Assembly: GCA_012270795.1 (NCBI GenBank)
Contig: JAAXHO010000247.1
Span: 1 to 46,966, forward strand
Direction: 5' to 3'
DNA length: 46,966 bases
Origin: Candidatus Poribacteria bacterium
GTDB taxonomy: Bacteria; Poribacteria; WGA-4E; WGA-3G
Position numbers and translations under genes: made by a program. Positions 9,665 to 16,658 of the stretch are shown one piece after another. How positions within the stretch are numbered: position 1 is the first letter of the stretch; each line of letters begins with the position of its first letter. The notes beneath the pieces were generated by a model. The model was given only the letters and a program-made list of their open reading frames with translations. It searched no databases and was not told where the DNA came from.

Positions 9665-10074
9665 TCAGAAAAGGAGCCGGACAAAGCCAGCCTGCTCAAA
9701 GTGGTGATCTGTCGTTAGCGCATCCGTTAAACCTCGCTGTTCCATGACAACAAAACTTGCACAGTCAACCAGACTCCACGTCTTATCCAATCTGTTTTCC
9801 AGTAACTTCCACGCTCGGACATCAAGCTGCTCGTCTATATGTAAGATTTCGATCCACGTTTCGGCGCGAATGCTGTGGATATAAGAAACACCCCTTGAAC
9901 GTGGCACCCGCAAACGCTCACAAAGGGCAATGAGCTCACCCAGCACATAATTTGTCGTGACAACGTGCCGCTTTTCTTCCTGCCACTGTGTCATCAAGTC
10001 AACAGCCCTTGCATGAGGACGTTCTTGAGATCGAAAGAAGCCCATCCAGAGGTGTCCGCAAAGACCTCATTCAT
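9665..10074 (-). pseudogene. VapC-like PIN-domain toxin with 5' frameshift
   Basis: The open frame 9665-10045 (126 residues) matches a PIN ribonuclease from its second helix on, with VLGEL, SLVDCASFVVM and ALTTDHHFEQAGF carrying conserved acidic residues. The canonical start, MNEVFADTSGWASF with the first catalytic Asp, is in another frame at 10074 to about 10036 and overlaps the antitoxin stop. One base missing near the T run at about 10035-10038 would join them. As written, the ATG at 10045 gives a toxin without its first active-site residue, so it is likely inactive. Upstream antitoxin coupling is the usual operon arrangement. Confidence 0.8.
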
Positions 10075-10345
10075 CCGCATGTCCTTGTAATTCTGCCAGT
10101 AACCCATCACCGATCAACTCATCGTGGCGATCACTGATGTTATCCTCGTCACATTCCAACGTCCCTGCCAATGCTAGGAGTGGAGTTGCCTTATCTGAAC
10201 TTTCTCGTTTTTTCGATTCCCCTTCGGCTACCCAAAGATCAGACTTCCGAAGAGCAACGAGATAGTTAAGGGCGATCTCAAGCTTTTCAGTCGAAAGTTG
10301 TTCAATATAAGCAATTGCTTGTTGTTTAAGTTCAACGTTTTTCAT
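10067..10345 (-). CDS. Putative antitoxin of the VapC-like pair
   Basis: The 92-residue product begins MKNVELKQQAIAYIEQLSTE, a helical start seen in small antitoxins paired with PIN toxins, and is rich in charged residues toward the C terminus. It is preceded by a GAGG site and its stop overlaps the canonical toxin start by 8 bases (ATGAATGA), as expected for translational coupling. No DNA-binding motif is obvious. If the toxin is dead, this is a solitary antitoxin. Its family was assigned from position and general resemblance, not from a clear motif. Confidence 0.7.
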   Translation of the reverse strand: MKNVELKQQAIAYIEQLSTEKLEIALNYLVALRKSDLWVAEGESKKRESSDKATPLLALAGTLECDEDNISDRHDELIGDGLLAELQGHADE

Positions 10346-10734
10346 GATGCCTCAGATTGCTACACGTAACGTAAGTTTGATAAAAATGGGATGTTGGGTT
10401 TCGCTACCACTCTTGCGGCAGAAAGCGTCTTGAAAAACGGCATATTTGCCGAAATTATAAGATTTTTATTAACCATTTCCATAGTGATAAACAATTTTGC
10501 GGATTAAGGTGTCCTTCTTCCGATCTTGATTTAACACTGTTTGCTGAGCACCATATTTTCTATTTCTTGCAGTGTATTGTCTAATTTTATAAGGACATCC
10601 CTTTACTTGCATCGTTAGCGTTTTAGACTTGTTACTGTAAATCGTTGATGAGACCGTCTTCGGCTACTCAGTGTTGCTGCTTTAAATAAAAGTCTAACAT
10701 AACTGCTGGACATTATCAAGGTATAATTTGATTG
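10346..10734. other. Gene-free segment with one TAACGTAAGTTTGATAA end
   Basis: There is no credible gene. TAACGTAAGTTTGATAA at about 10366 differs by one base from the terminal repeat of the element at 14271-14568 and is followed by similar sequence (a TGTTGGGTTTCG-like segment), so this may be half of the same element family. The rest shows no structure I can support. Confidence 0.5.
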
Positions 10735-11174
10735 GGTGTGTAAAGTTTTGTCACTCTTTTGTCTGAATCACGGATTTTTCGGATGGCGCGGCGTGTGTGC
10801 GGAATCACGGAAGGCGCGGAGGACGCGGAAGACACTGAAAAGACCGCTACCCATGAATTTTTTCAAAAAATAACCATTATCCTAATCATGAAGGTTTATT
10901 GTGGGTATCTTCTCCGTGTCTTCAGTGTTATCCGCGAATTCCGCGATTCTGTCTGAACCAGGATTTTCAGGATTTACAGATTTCCAGGATTTCCCTCAAC
11001 AGGTTCTATTCCCAAAGTTGACATCAAAATGCATCAAAAACCCTTGATAAGGTAATCCTGGTAATCTGGAAATCCTGAAAATCCTGGTTCAGACAAGTGA
11101 AAATACTATACACATACGAAAATAAGATGGCGAAGAAAAGTCATATCAATGTTTCTACAAAAACTTTACACACC
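10735..11174. mobile_element. MITE-like element with GGTGTGTAAAGTTTTG termini, copy 1
   Basis: The ends GGTGTGTAAAGTTTTG (10735-10750) and CAAAAACTTTACACACC (11158-11174) form a terminal inverted repeat around about 440 bases without a transposase. Inside are two further inverted repeats: 10801-10845 with 10908-10950 (GGAATCACGGAA...GCGG arms), and 10951-10993 with 11051-11095 (CTGAACCAGGATTTTCAGGA arms). The same outer ends and a related GAATCACGGAA...GCGG core recur at 16140-16433. This looks like a non-autonomous element containing nested insertions. Confidence 0.75.
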
Positions 11175-11184
11175 TCATCTCCTG

Positions 11185-11617
11185 GGTGTGGAAGTTTTGT
11201 ACATTACATTTTTTTGTTCGTTTTTGTGTTGAATTAATGAAATTAAGCTTTCAATTTTAGATAGCACGAATTGTGCAAACATACCACGTGGTATGAAATA
11301 ACATACCGTGGTATGTTTTGCAAATTGGCTTTCAGTCCAGTCGTAGAAAGGTCTGACAGGGGTTTTTTCGAAAACGTAAATTTTTTTTTCAGTTTTTTCA
11401 TTTTTCAGGTTTTTGGAACGGTTTTTTCTCGGTAAATTTACTTCATTTGAAGATGTTTTTTGAGTTGAGATGTTGAGTTCTTATTTTTATAGTAATATTA
11501 TACATTATGTGGTGTGAGGACACTTAGTTTTATTGTGTTTGTTTATTGGGATTTCCAATAGGATTAATGTGTATTTGGATTTTTTGCAGAATTTCTATAC
11601 AAAAACTTTATACATCC
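11185..11617. mobile_element. Degenerate second GGTGTG element
   Basis: GGTGTGGAAGTTTTGTAC at 11185 and CAAAAACTTTATACATCC at 11600-11617 are degenerate versions of the same termini, about 430 bases apart and directly adjoining copy 1. The interior has no gene. It includes the palindromes CATACCACGTGGTATG (11280-11295) and AACATACCGTGGTATGTT just after, which together can form a larger hairpin. Confidence 0.55.
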
Positions 11618-11784
11618 GTTGATTGTCCGTTTCTTGGACTGTGGCGGGTTGTTGAAAGGATTGGACTAACCAGTCGTTTTGTTGTGGTGCATGTTGAGTT
11701 CTTCTCAAGGTGTGTAAAGTTTATAGCAATTAATTAAAATTTGGATTGGGTTTAGCATGAGATAAATCTAATACCATGTGCAAT
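11618..11784. repeat. Fragment of the glycosidase 5' end next to a GGTGTGTAAAG end
   Basis: The reverse strand at about 11618-11700 encodes QNDWLVQSFQQPATVQETDN, almost the N terminus of the intact glycosidase at 5387-7429, but with a shifted start. The fragment begins where a CAAAAACTTTATACATCC end stops, and another end, GGTGTGTAAAGTTTAT, follows at 11709. A like fragment with the same junction lies at 16434-16516. Confidence 0.7.
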
Positions 11785-12306
11785 CTACCTACCTCTTGAA
11801 AAAGTCTTCCCGTGAATCTTTTGATGACAAGAACGGCAGACGTTTTCTAAATCGCTCAAAGGTTCGTTCCCTAAATTCTTATAAGTTTTGTGATGAACGT
11901 GTGATGCGCGTACTTGACAATATACACATACCCATCCATCCCGTTCAAAAATCTGTAGACGTTTAAATTGCCAAGCATCAGATAAAAGATATTCATTATA
12001 CTTGATATTTCTATCTTGTTGAGATAATGATTCCAAAAAAAGACTGATGTGAAAATCGTTTACGGAATTGTCTTCTCTCACAATTGAAAATGATCTCTTT
12101 TGTGATTTGTCATTCACAATTACCAATATTCTATCAATATCTAAACAGAACTTTCTGTTATCAATGAGGGCGTAGAGAAATTCAATATCTTGTTTACCTA
12201 CAATACCTCCACACGGATGTCTAAACAGTATCCTGCGTACTCTGGTAAAGCATCTCCTTGACAAACGTTTGTATAACTTACCTCTAAATGTAAAGTGACT
12301 CAACAT
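11785..12306 (-). CDS. HNH endonuclease domain protein
   Basis: The C-terminal 65 residues form an HNH module: ERDGWVCVYCQV, then SHVHHKTYKN, then LSDLENVCRSCHQKIHG, with two CxxC pairs for structural zinc and the HH of the active site. I take the ATG at 12306 (AAGGG site upstream), giving 173 residues; an earlier ATG at 12348 would add 14. The N-terminal part is basic and unassigned. The gene starts just after the rmuC stop on the same strand, so the two may be cotranscribed. A role in defence, mobile-element homing or repair is possible; none can be chosen from sequence. Confidence 0.8.
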   Translation of the reverse strand: MLSHFTFRGKLYKRLSRRCFTRVRRILFRHPCGGIVGKQDIEFLYALIDNRKFCLDIDRILVIVNDKSQKRSFSIVREDNSVNDFHISLFLESLSQQDRNIKYNEYLLSDAWQFKRLQIFERDGWVCVYCQVRASHVHHKTYKNLGNEPLSDLENVCRSCHQKIHGKTFSRGR

Positions 12307-12362
12307 GGTTTCTTTACCCTTGTTGATTCCGTGAAACGCCAGCATCATTGGTTTAGTATTGA

Positions 12363-13673
12363 CTACTCTGATAACTCGCTTTCCAATTCAGTTTCTGGAA
12401 GTCCAAGTCTTTCCGCCGCTTCTCCCGGGGAAAGGTCTTCAACCTCACGTAATTTATCCACAACCTTTTGTGAACGGTTCCCTGCCTCTTCAAGATTGTT
12501 AGATGCTTGTTTTAGCTGTTTTTGCGTGAGTTGTAAGGATCGATGATACATCCCAAACTCAGTCTTGACAGCAGCAAGAAGTTTACTGATTTCGCTGGAA
12601 TGCTTCTGAATTGCCAATGTTCGGAAACCTACACGAAGACTGATTAAAATAGCGGCAAGGGTCGTTGGTCCGGCAACTACAATACTATATTTTTGTAGCA
12701 GTTCAGCAACCTCACCGGGCTGACGAAGTACCTCCGCATAAAGTCCTTCTGTTGGCAGGAACATAATGGCAAATTCTGTGGTATCAGGTGGTGAAATATA
12801 TTTTTCGCTAATATCCTTCGCTTCTGTTCGCACAGTTCGTGTGAGTGCTTTAATTGCTGCTTGTTCTCCCTTTTTGTCTGCTTTCGTAGCAGCATCAACG
12901 AGTCTTTCATAATCAGCCATAGGAAACTTAGAATCTATTGGTAACCATACATACGTATTTGGATCCTCATCATTGCCTGGAAAACGAATGGCGTACTCAA
13001 CTCGTTCAGAACCCGCGTGCGGTTGTACGTTTAGACTATATTGATCTGGAGTAAGAATTTGTTCAAGGATCGCGCCAAGTTGAAATTCTCCCCAAGTCCC
13101 TCGAGCACTAACATTTGTAAGAACTCGTTGGAGGTTACCTACGTCTGAAGCAAGGTTTTCCATTTTTCCGAGCCCCTCTCGCACGGCATCAAGACGTTCA
13201 CTGACAACTTTGAAAGATTCTGTAAGTCGTTTTTCCAACGTTGATTGCAGGTGTTCATCAACAGTTTTTCGCATCTGATCCAATTTGTTTTCATTGCTTT
13301 TCTGCACGGTATCCAACCGTTCATTGAGCGTCTTTCTCACATTTTCAAAACGATTTTCATTGGATTCTGTTAAAGTGTCAATTGACTTTGTCACACTATC
13401 CAACTTCTCTGTTTGTGTGCCCCCAAGAGCTTTTAAAGTATTTACAAGTGAATCAGAGCTGTTTTTGAAATGATTCGTAAGTGTATTTGAAATGTTTTCT
13501 TGATTAGATTTGACTTCACCTCTGATTTCTTGTTCCGATCTTGAGACTGCTTCGCGAAGTAAATTTATTACTTTAAGCTGCTCAGAATTGGTGTGTGACC
13601 TTCTAATAAGCATAGTCAGTAATACAATAACGACTAATAATAGTCCACTTAATATTATATCTATAATTGACAT
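12363..13673 (-). CDS. rmuC: DNA recombination protein RmuC
   Basis: The 436-residue protein has an N-terminal membrane helix (residues 5-23), a long coiled coil (about 35-185) with repeated ENRFENV/ENKLDQM-like heptads, and the conserved RmuC domain with GTWGEFQLG, WLPIDSKFP and FLPTEGLYAEVL. RmuC proteins contain a nuclease-like fold and limit DNA inversions at short repeats. A strong AGGAGG site precedes the ATG. That function is of note beside so many inverted repeats, but any link is inference. The HNH gene follows within tens of bases. Confidence 0.93.
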   Translation of the reverse strand: MSIIDIILSGLLLVVIVLLTMLIRRSHTNSEQLKVINLLREAVSRSEQEIRGEVKSNQENISNTLTNHFKNSSDSLVNTLKALGGTQTEKLDSVTKSIDTLTESNENRFENVRKTLNERLDTVQKSNENKLDQMRKTVDEHLQSTLEKRLTESFKVVSERLDAVREGLGKMENLASDVGNLQRVLTNVSARGTWGEFQLGAILEQILTPDQYSLNVQPHAGSERVEYAIRFPGNDEDPNTYVWLPIDSKFPMADYERLVDAATKADKKGEQAAIKALTRTVRTEAKDISEKYISPPDTTEFAIMFLPTEGLYAEVLRQPGEVAELLQKYSIVVAGPTTLAAILISLRVGFRTLAIQKHSSEISKLLAAVKTEFGMYHRSLQLTQKQLKQASNNLEEAGNRSQKVVDKLREVEDLSPGEAAERLGLPETELESELSE

Positions 13674-13759
13674 TTAACCTCCTGAAGAGAGTTTATTGAA
13701 TTTTTACACCTTCGCGCGTGATGTCAAGACAGCCGCCATAATAGTGTGTTGGAACATGT

Positions 13760-14206
13760 CTAATGTTCATTATTAACCTTATAGTATTTGACAATTATCT
13801 CAGGACTCGGTAGTAAAAAAGATACGCCATCAATACCATTTACTTCAAAATTTCCTATCACTATATTAGGTTCATGAACATAAGGACATATCACGTTATA
13901 GTACTTACCATTGATTTCTTCGGAATTTATAAAATATTCAATCCATACTTCCTTTACGTAACCTTCCGAACAAATACCATCTTGAGGAATGATTGCGTGA
14001 TAGAAATCCATCAAAGGGGCTGGATGTATGGGTTCTTCACGCTGAGGTGTATAATCGTAAAGTATAACTTGGCAATTTATAGGATAAGCATTAGATTCTT
14101 TAAGGGTGCGGCCATTTTCTAAACCCTCGGCAAGATGATCCGTAACAGGTTCTTTAGAAACCTTTCGGTGTCCTAAACTTACTTCTCTTGTAATTGTATT
14201 AGACAT
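13760..14206 (-). CDS. Hypothetical protein, 148 aa, with conserved leader
   Basis: I do not recognise this protein. It has no signal peptide or membrane helix; the middle (YFINSEEINGKYYNVICPYV) is hydrophobic and aromatic, and the C-terminal FLLPSPEIIVKYYK looks like a beta strand and helix. An AAAGGA site precedes the ATG. Its 5' leader (14219-14270) shares sequence and a GC hairpin with the leaders of the next two small genes upstream, so it may be one of a set acquired or expressed in the same way. Confidence 0.65.
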   Translation of the reverse strand: MSNTITREVSLGHRKVSKEPVTDHLAEGLENGRTLKESNAYPINCQVILYDYTPQREEPIHPAPLMDFYHAIIPQDGICSEGYVKEVWIEYFINSEEINGKYYNVICPYVHEPNIVIGNFEVNGIDGVSFLLPSPEIIVKYYKVNNEH

Positions 14207-14218
14207 TAAATTTTCCTT

Positions 14219-14270
14219 TATTAGCGCGCGGGTTTTTCGTCTCCGCGCAGGACATTTGGAATTTACTATT
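14219..14270 (-). promoter_or_regulatory. Shared 5' leader, copy 1
   Basis: Read on the minus strand the leader has TTTACTATT-like A/T sequence, then GTCCTGCGCGGAGACG, then CCCGCGCGCTAAT and the ribosome site AAAGGA. GCGCGG and CCGCGC can pair. Very similar leaders precede the genes at 14597 and 15291. It ends at the TAACGTGAGTTTGATAA end of a MITE. Confidence 0.6.
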
Positions 14271-14568
14271 TAACGTGAGTTTGATAAAACAATTCAATTT
14301 TGAATGTGGTGTTTCGTCGACGTTCATCTTGGTTGGAAACCAGAACAAGCTCCTTGCTCCGTAGGAGCAATATGTTTATAGCAACTGTTCAACATAGCAC
14401 TCCGCTGGAGTGCCAGAACTCGAAAATCCGATTTTCTATAAACATAGCACTCCGCTGGAGTGCTGCGATTTATTCGGCATCAAATTTGGGTAGGCATGAT
14501 ATAGCGTGTTGGATTCCTCTAAATTATTGCGTCAAACCCACTTTAATATTATTATCAAACTCACGTTA
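14271..14568. mobile_element. MITE-like element with TAACGTGAGTTTGATAA termini
   Basis: A perfect 17-base terminal inverted repeat, TAACGTGAGTTTGATAA (14271-14287) and its complement (14552-14568), encloses about 260 bases with no transposase. Inside, the hairpin AGCACTCCGCTGGAGTGC occurs twice, each after a TAAACATAGC-like sequence, and a related GCTCC-TTGCTCC-GTAGGAGCAA hairpin precedes them. Insertion at this point has separated the leader of the 148-residue gene from sequence that flanks the leader at 15594. Confidence 0.75.
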
Positions 14569-14596
14569 TTTAGATTTGGGGGCATGCTACATTTAA

Positions 14597-15184
14597 TTAT
14601 TTTTCTTCACGTGCTTCTTCAAGAACATTGGTATCAAAATCAACAACAATTTTCTTGCACGCTTCTTCAAGCCTATCTTTACCAATTGAGGCCATACCCG
14701 AATTCTCATCAAAAGTAGGATGATAAAGAAACATTGTTAAGGTAGAGAATTCAGTTTTCTGTTCTTCAGAGAGGGACGATTCAAATTTTTCTAAACGAGT
14801 TCTTACCTTTTCTATGTCATAATATCGGTTTTTTATTTCTGCCTTAATATTTAAATGGTTGAATCTCTCTCGAAATTCATAGAATATTGAAATTATCTCT
14901 GTAGTTTTTATTTTCATTGCAAAAATTTCTAAATCAAAACGTCCGCTGTTCCAACCGCCTTTCCAACTATTTAGCATATCGTCACTGTTTTCTATATTAA
15001 CAATTTCTACATCTCGTAAACCGCGAAGTTCGCGCCTAATATAACTTTTAATAAACGATTCCGTATCAGCGTCATTACATGTTATAAATAAGCAAACTTT
15101 GAATTTTTGTTCATCAGGTGCGTAGGCGTTACCGATGAATATTACTATAAATATGAAGATAGACAGTGCAAAAATTCGTCTCAT
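14597..15184 (-). CDS. Hypothetical exported protein, 195 aa
   Basis: The N-terminal 22 residues (RRIFALSIFIFIVIFIGNAYA) form a clear signal peptide with an AYA cleavage site, so the product is exported or periplasmic. The mature part is mixed alpha/beta with CLFITCNDADTESFIKSYI near the start and a helical charged C terminus. I do not recognise a family. An AAGGAAG site precedes the ATG, and the leader at 15200-15240 resembles those of its neighbours. Confidence 0.7.
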   Translation of the reverse strand: MRRIFALSIFIFIVIFIGNAYAPDEQKFKVCLFITCNDADTESFIKSYIRRELRGLRDVEIVNIENSDDMLNSWKGGWNSGRFDLEIFAMKIKTTEIISIFYEFRERFNHLNIKAEIKNRYYDIEKVRTRLEKFESSLSEEQKTEFSTLTMFLYHPTFDENSGMASIGKDRLEEACKKIVVDFDTNVLEEAREEK

Positions 15185-15199
15185 TTTATTCTTCCTTTT

Positions 15200-15240
15200 T
15201 AGTGCACGGATTTAGCATTTCCGAGCAGGATACATAAATC
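15200..15240 (-). promoter_or_regulatory. Shared 5' leader, copy 2
   Basis: On the minus strand this reads ATCCTGCTCGGAAATGC, then AATCCGTGCACTAAAAAGGAAG, parallel to the leaders at 14219 and 15594. The GC pairs of the stem are altered, CTCGGA with TCCGTG, and some pairing potential is kept. Confidence 0.5.
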
Positions 15241-15290
15241 TCTACGTTCTATTTGAGCTTGCGTAGGTATTATCCGGGTTCGTTTGTTGT

Positions 15291-15572
15291 TTAAATCGGA
15301 CTAACTTCCCAAGTTCGTCTATCATTCTGACAACGCTGCACATGTCCCTCTTTCTCAAGAGCACATAGAATGCTGTTAACGATGAGATACGCTGAACCGG
15401 CTGCGTCTGTTTGTATAGGCGGAATACCAAGTTTTTCGCTAATTTGTTTTGGAAAGAGACACTCTCCAGATTGTTTAGCTTCTATGAGAATCGCATGCAC
15501 TGCCGTTCTAAGATACTCAATCCCTCTATAAGCGAATTCTTGTTCAGGTGTTCTACCATCTATAAATACCAT
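15291..15572 (-). CDS. Hypothetical protein, 93 aa, possible winged helix
   Basis: The protein looks helical with an FPKQISEKLGIPPIQTDAAG segment that resembles the recognition part of a winged-helix fold and a C-terminal strand, RRTWEVSPI. The family is not recognised. An AAAGGAG site lies 13 bases before the ATG. Its 5' leader (15594-15650) shares sequence with those of the two small genes downstream. A role as a small DNA-binding regulator is a guess. Confidence 0.65.
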   Translation of the reverse strand: MVFIDGRTPEQEFAYRGIEYLRTAVHAILIEAKQSGECLFPKQISEKLGIPPIQTDAAGSAYLIVNSILCALEKEGHVQRCQNDRRTWEVSPI

Positions 15573-15593
15573 CTTATGTTTTTACTCCTTTCA

Positions 15594-15650
15594 GTAATTA
15601 GGGCGCGGGTTTAACGCCTCGACGCAGGACGTTTAGAGTTTACTATTTAA
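15594..15650 (-). promoter_or_regulatory. Shared 5' leader, copy 3
   Basis: On the minus strand it reads GGGTTTAAATAGTAAACTC, then CGTCCTGCGTCGAGGCG, then TTAAACCCGCGCCCTAAT and the AAAGGAG site. GGGTTTAA at the start can pair with TTAAACCC. Copies 1 and 2 share the central GTCCTGC and the CGCGC-CTAAT parts. Confidence 0.6.
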
Positions 15651-15903
15651 ACCCAAGTTGCCACTTATAACATCTCTATCATCTACACTGGACTTTCAGA
15701 TAAGTCCTGTTCACAGTTTCTATATACCGCTCTGCTGAAGCGGAAGAAGGACAAACTTTTTCAATAAACATGTCGCTCCGCCAATTCAACGTGAACAATG
15801 TCTTAATGACATTCCCCGGAGCGAATATTGAACACGCTTTTCTAAAGATTATGGACAGAGTAGGACTTACGCATTCCTCTTAAGGTTTCCTTGAAATGTG
15901 GCG
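15651..15903. other. Gene-free segment with small hairpins
   Basis: No gene. A hairpin with TCGCTCCG and CGGAGCGA arms lies at about 15773-15824 and carries in its loop AATTCAACGTGAAC and GACATTCCCC, a version of the loop motif found in three other hairpins of this window. The rest shows no supported feature. Confidence 0.55.
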
Positions 15904-16138
15904 CAGATTCAGGGTTCCGTAGGAATCTTTCAACTAACCTAAAAGTGTCGGATCCGTGCATTTTACCGTTGCGCAGATCCTGCGTATTTGGAATTCGGTT
16001 TGTGTTCTTGGGATTGAAAACCTTGCTATGTCCGAAAATCCCTGATATTTATGTCAAACCGAATATTGTATTTTTTACCTAACGTCACTTTAAGTATAAT
16101 ATTGGTTTCCAAAAATGTCAACCAAAAAAATTATTTCG
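15904..16138 (+). repeat. Dispersed ~215-bp repeat, copy 2
   Basis: It shares with copies 1 and 3 the order CAGAT-TCAGG, GTAGGAATCT, AACTAACCT, GTGTCGGATCCG, ATTCGGTTTGTG, TTGGGATTGAAAAC, GTCAAACCGAAT and AATATTGGTTTCC. ATTCGGTTTG pairs exactly with CAAACCGAAT. Its end abuts the GGTGTGTAAAG terminus of the next element. Confidence 0.75.
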
Positions 16139-16139
16139 G

Positions 16140-16433
16140 GGTGTGTAAAGTTTTTGTCAGAATCACCAAATCAACGGTATGAATGCATTATGGCATTCCC
16201 CGGATTTCACGGCATGCTTCAGAATCACGGAATGCGCGGAAAACACGGAAAACACGGAAAAGACCGTTGCCACAGATCGTCTTGCTTAGTTATGGGTTAT
16301 TCTTTGCGATAAATGTTCATGATGGGGTGTCTTTTCCGCGTCTTCCGTGTACTCCGTGCCTTCCGCGATTCCGCACACAAAGGAAATATGAAATTCCTAA
16401 ATTGACATTTATAGTGGCAAAACTTTACACACC
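16140..16433. mobile_element. MITE-like element with GGTGTGTAAAGTTTTTG termini, copy 2
   Basis: Termini GGTGTGTAAAGTTTTTG (16140-16156) and CAAAACTTTACACACC (16418-16433) enclose about 294 bases without a transposase. Inside is AAATCAACGGTATGAA with ATGGCATTCCCCGG, then a GAATCACGGAATGCGCGG arm with a complementary arm near 16330-16376. The same outer and inner layers occur in copy 1 at 10735. The flanking sequence on the right is a fragment of a glycosidase gene start. Confidence 0.75.
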
Positions 16434-16516
16434 CGTTGATTGTCCGTTTCTTGGACTGTGGCGGGTTGTTGAAAGGGTTGGACTAACCAATCGTTTTGTT
16501 GTGCTGTGTAGTGCAT
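16434..16516 (-). repeat. Fragment of glycosidase 5' end
   Basis: The reverse strand reads ATG then [20 protein letters not shown] and on to ETDNQ, in frame, nearly the N terminus of the intact enzyme at 5387-7429. It breaks at the CACACC end of the adjacent element, the same junction as in the copy at 11618. It can encode only about 28 residues, so it is a remnant. Confidence 0.75.
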
Positions 16517-16536
16517 GTTAAGCCTTTTTCATTATT

Positions 16537-16640
16537 TTAACGTGATTTTGGAATACACTGATCGGCAAATAATCGCAATCCCATGATGCAACTTCCTCAA
16601 ATTCTGCTAAGTCGTGAGAATAATCAAGGCAAGCATAAAT
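16537..16640 (-). pseudogene. DUF433/DUF5615 remnant, second copy
   Basis: The reverse strand encodes CLDYSHDLAEFEEVA, matching the C-terminal end of the DUF433 gene at 9350-9574, and an overlapping ATG frame that reads MGLRLFADQCIPKSR and stops. Both are truncated, the first lacking its N-terminal two thirds and the second ending at once. This is a fragment of a second toxin-antitoxin pair, or a partial duplicate of the first. Confidence 0.7.
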
Positions 16641-16658
16641 CTATTTTTCTAATCAGTA

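Noticed and set aside
10759-10956. Open frame of 65 residues inside the GGTGTG element
   Set aside because: It is a translation of inverted-repeat sequence; no ribosome site and low-complexity charged content.
11546-11737. Open frames at 11546-11737 and 16183-16521 that share LYT.VDCPFLGLWRVVER
   Set aside because: The similarity comes from both being antisense to the same glycosidase gene fragment, not from a real protein.
14300-14596. Open frame through the TAACGTGAG element
   Set aside because: It crosses hairpins and element ends and has no ribosome site.
14219-15650. Integron cassette array with attC sites
   Set aside because: The shared leaders lie 5' of the genes, lack clear paired core sites, and no integrase is in the window. 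Only a loose resemblance (GTTTAAC) was seen.
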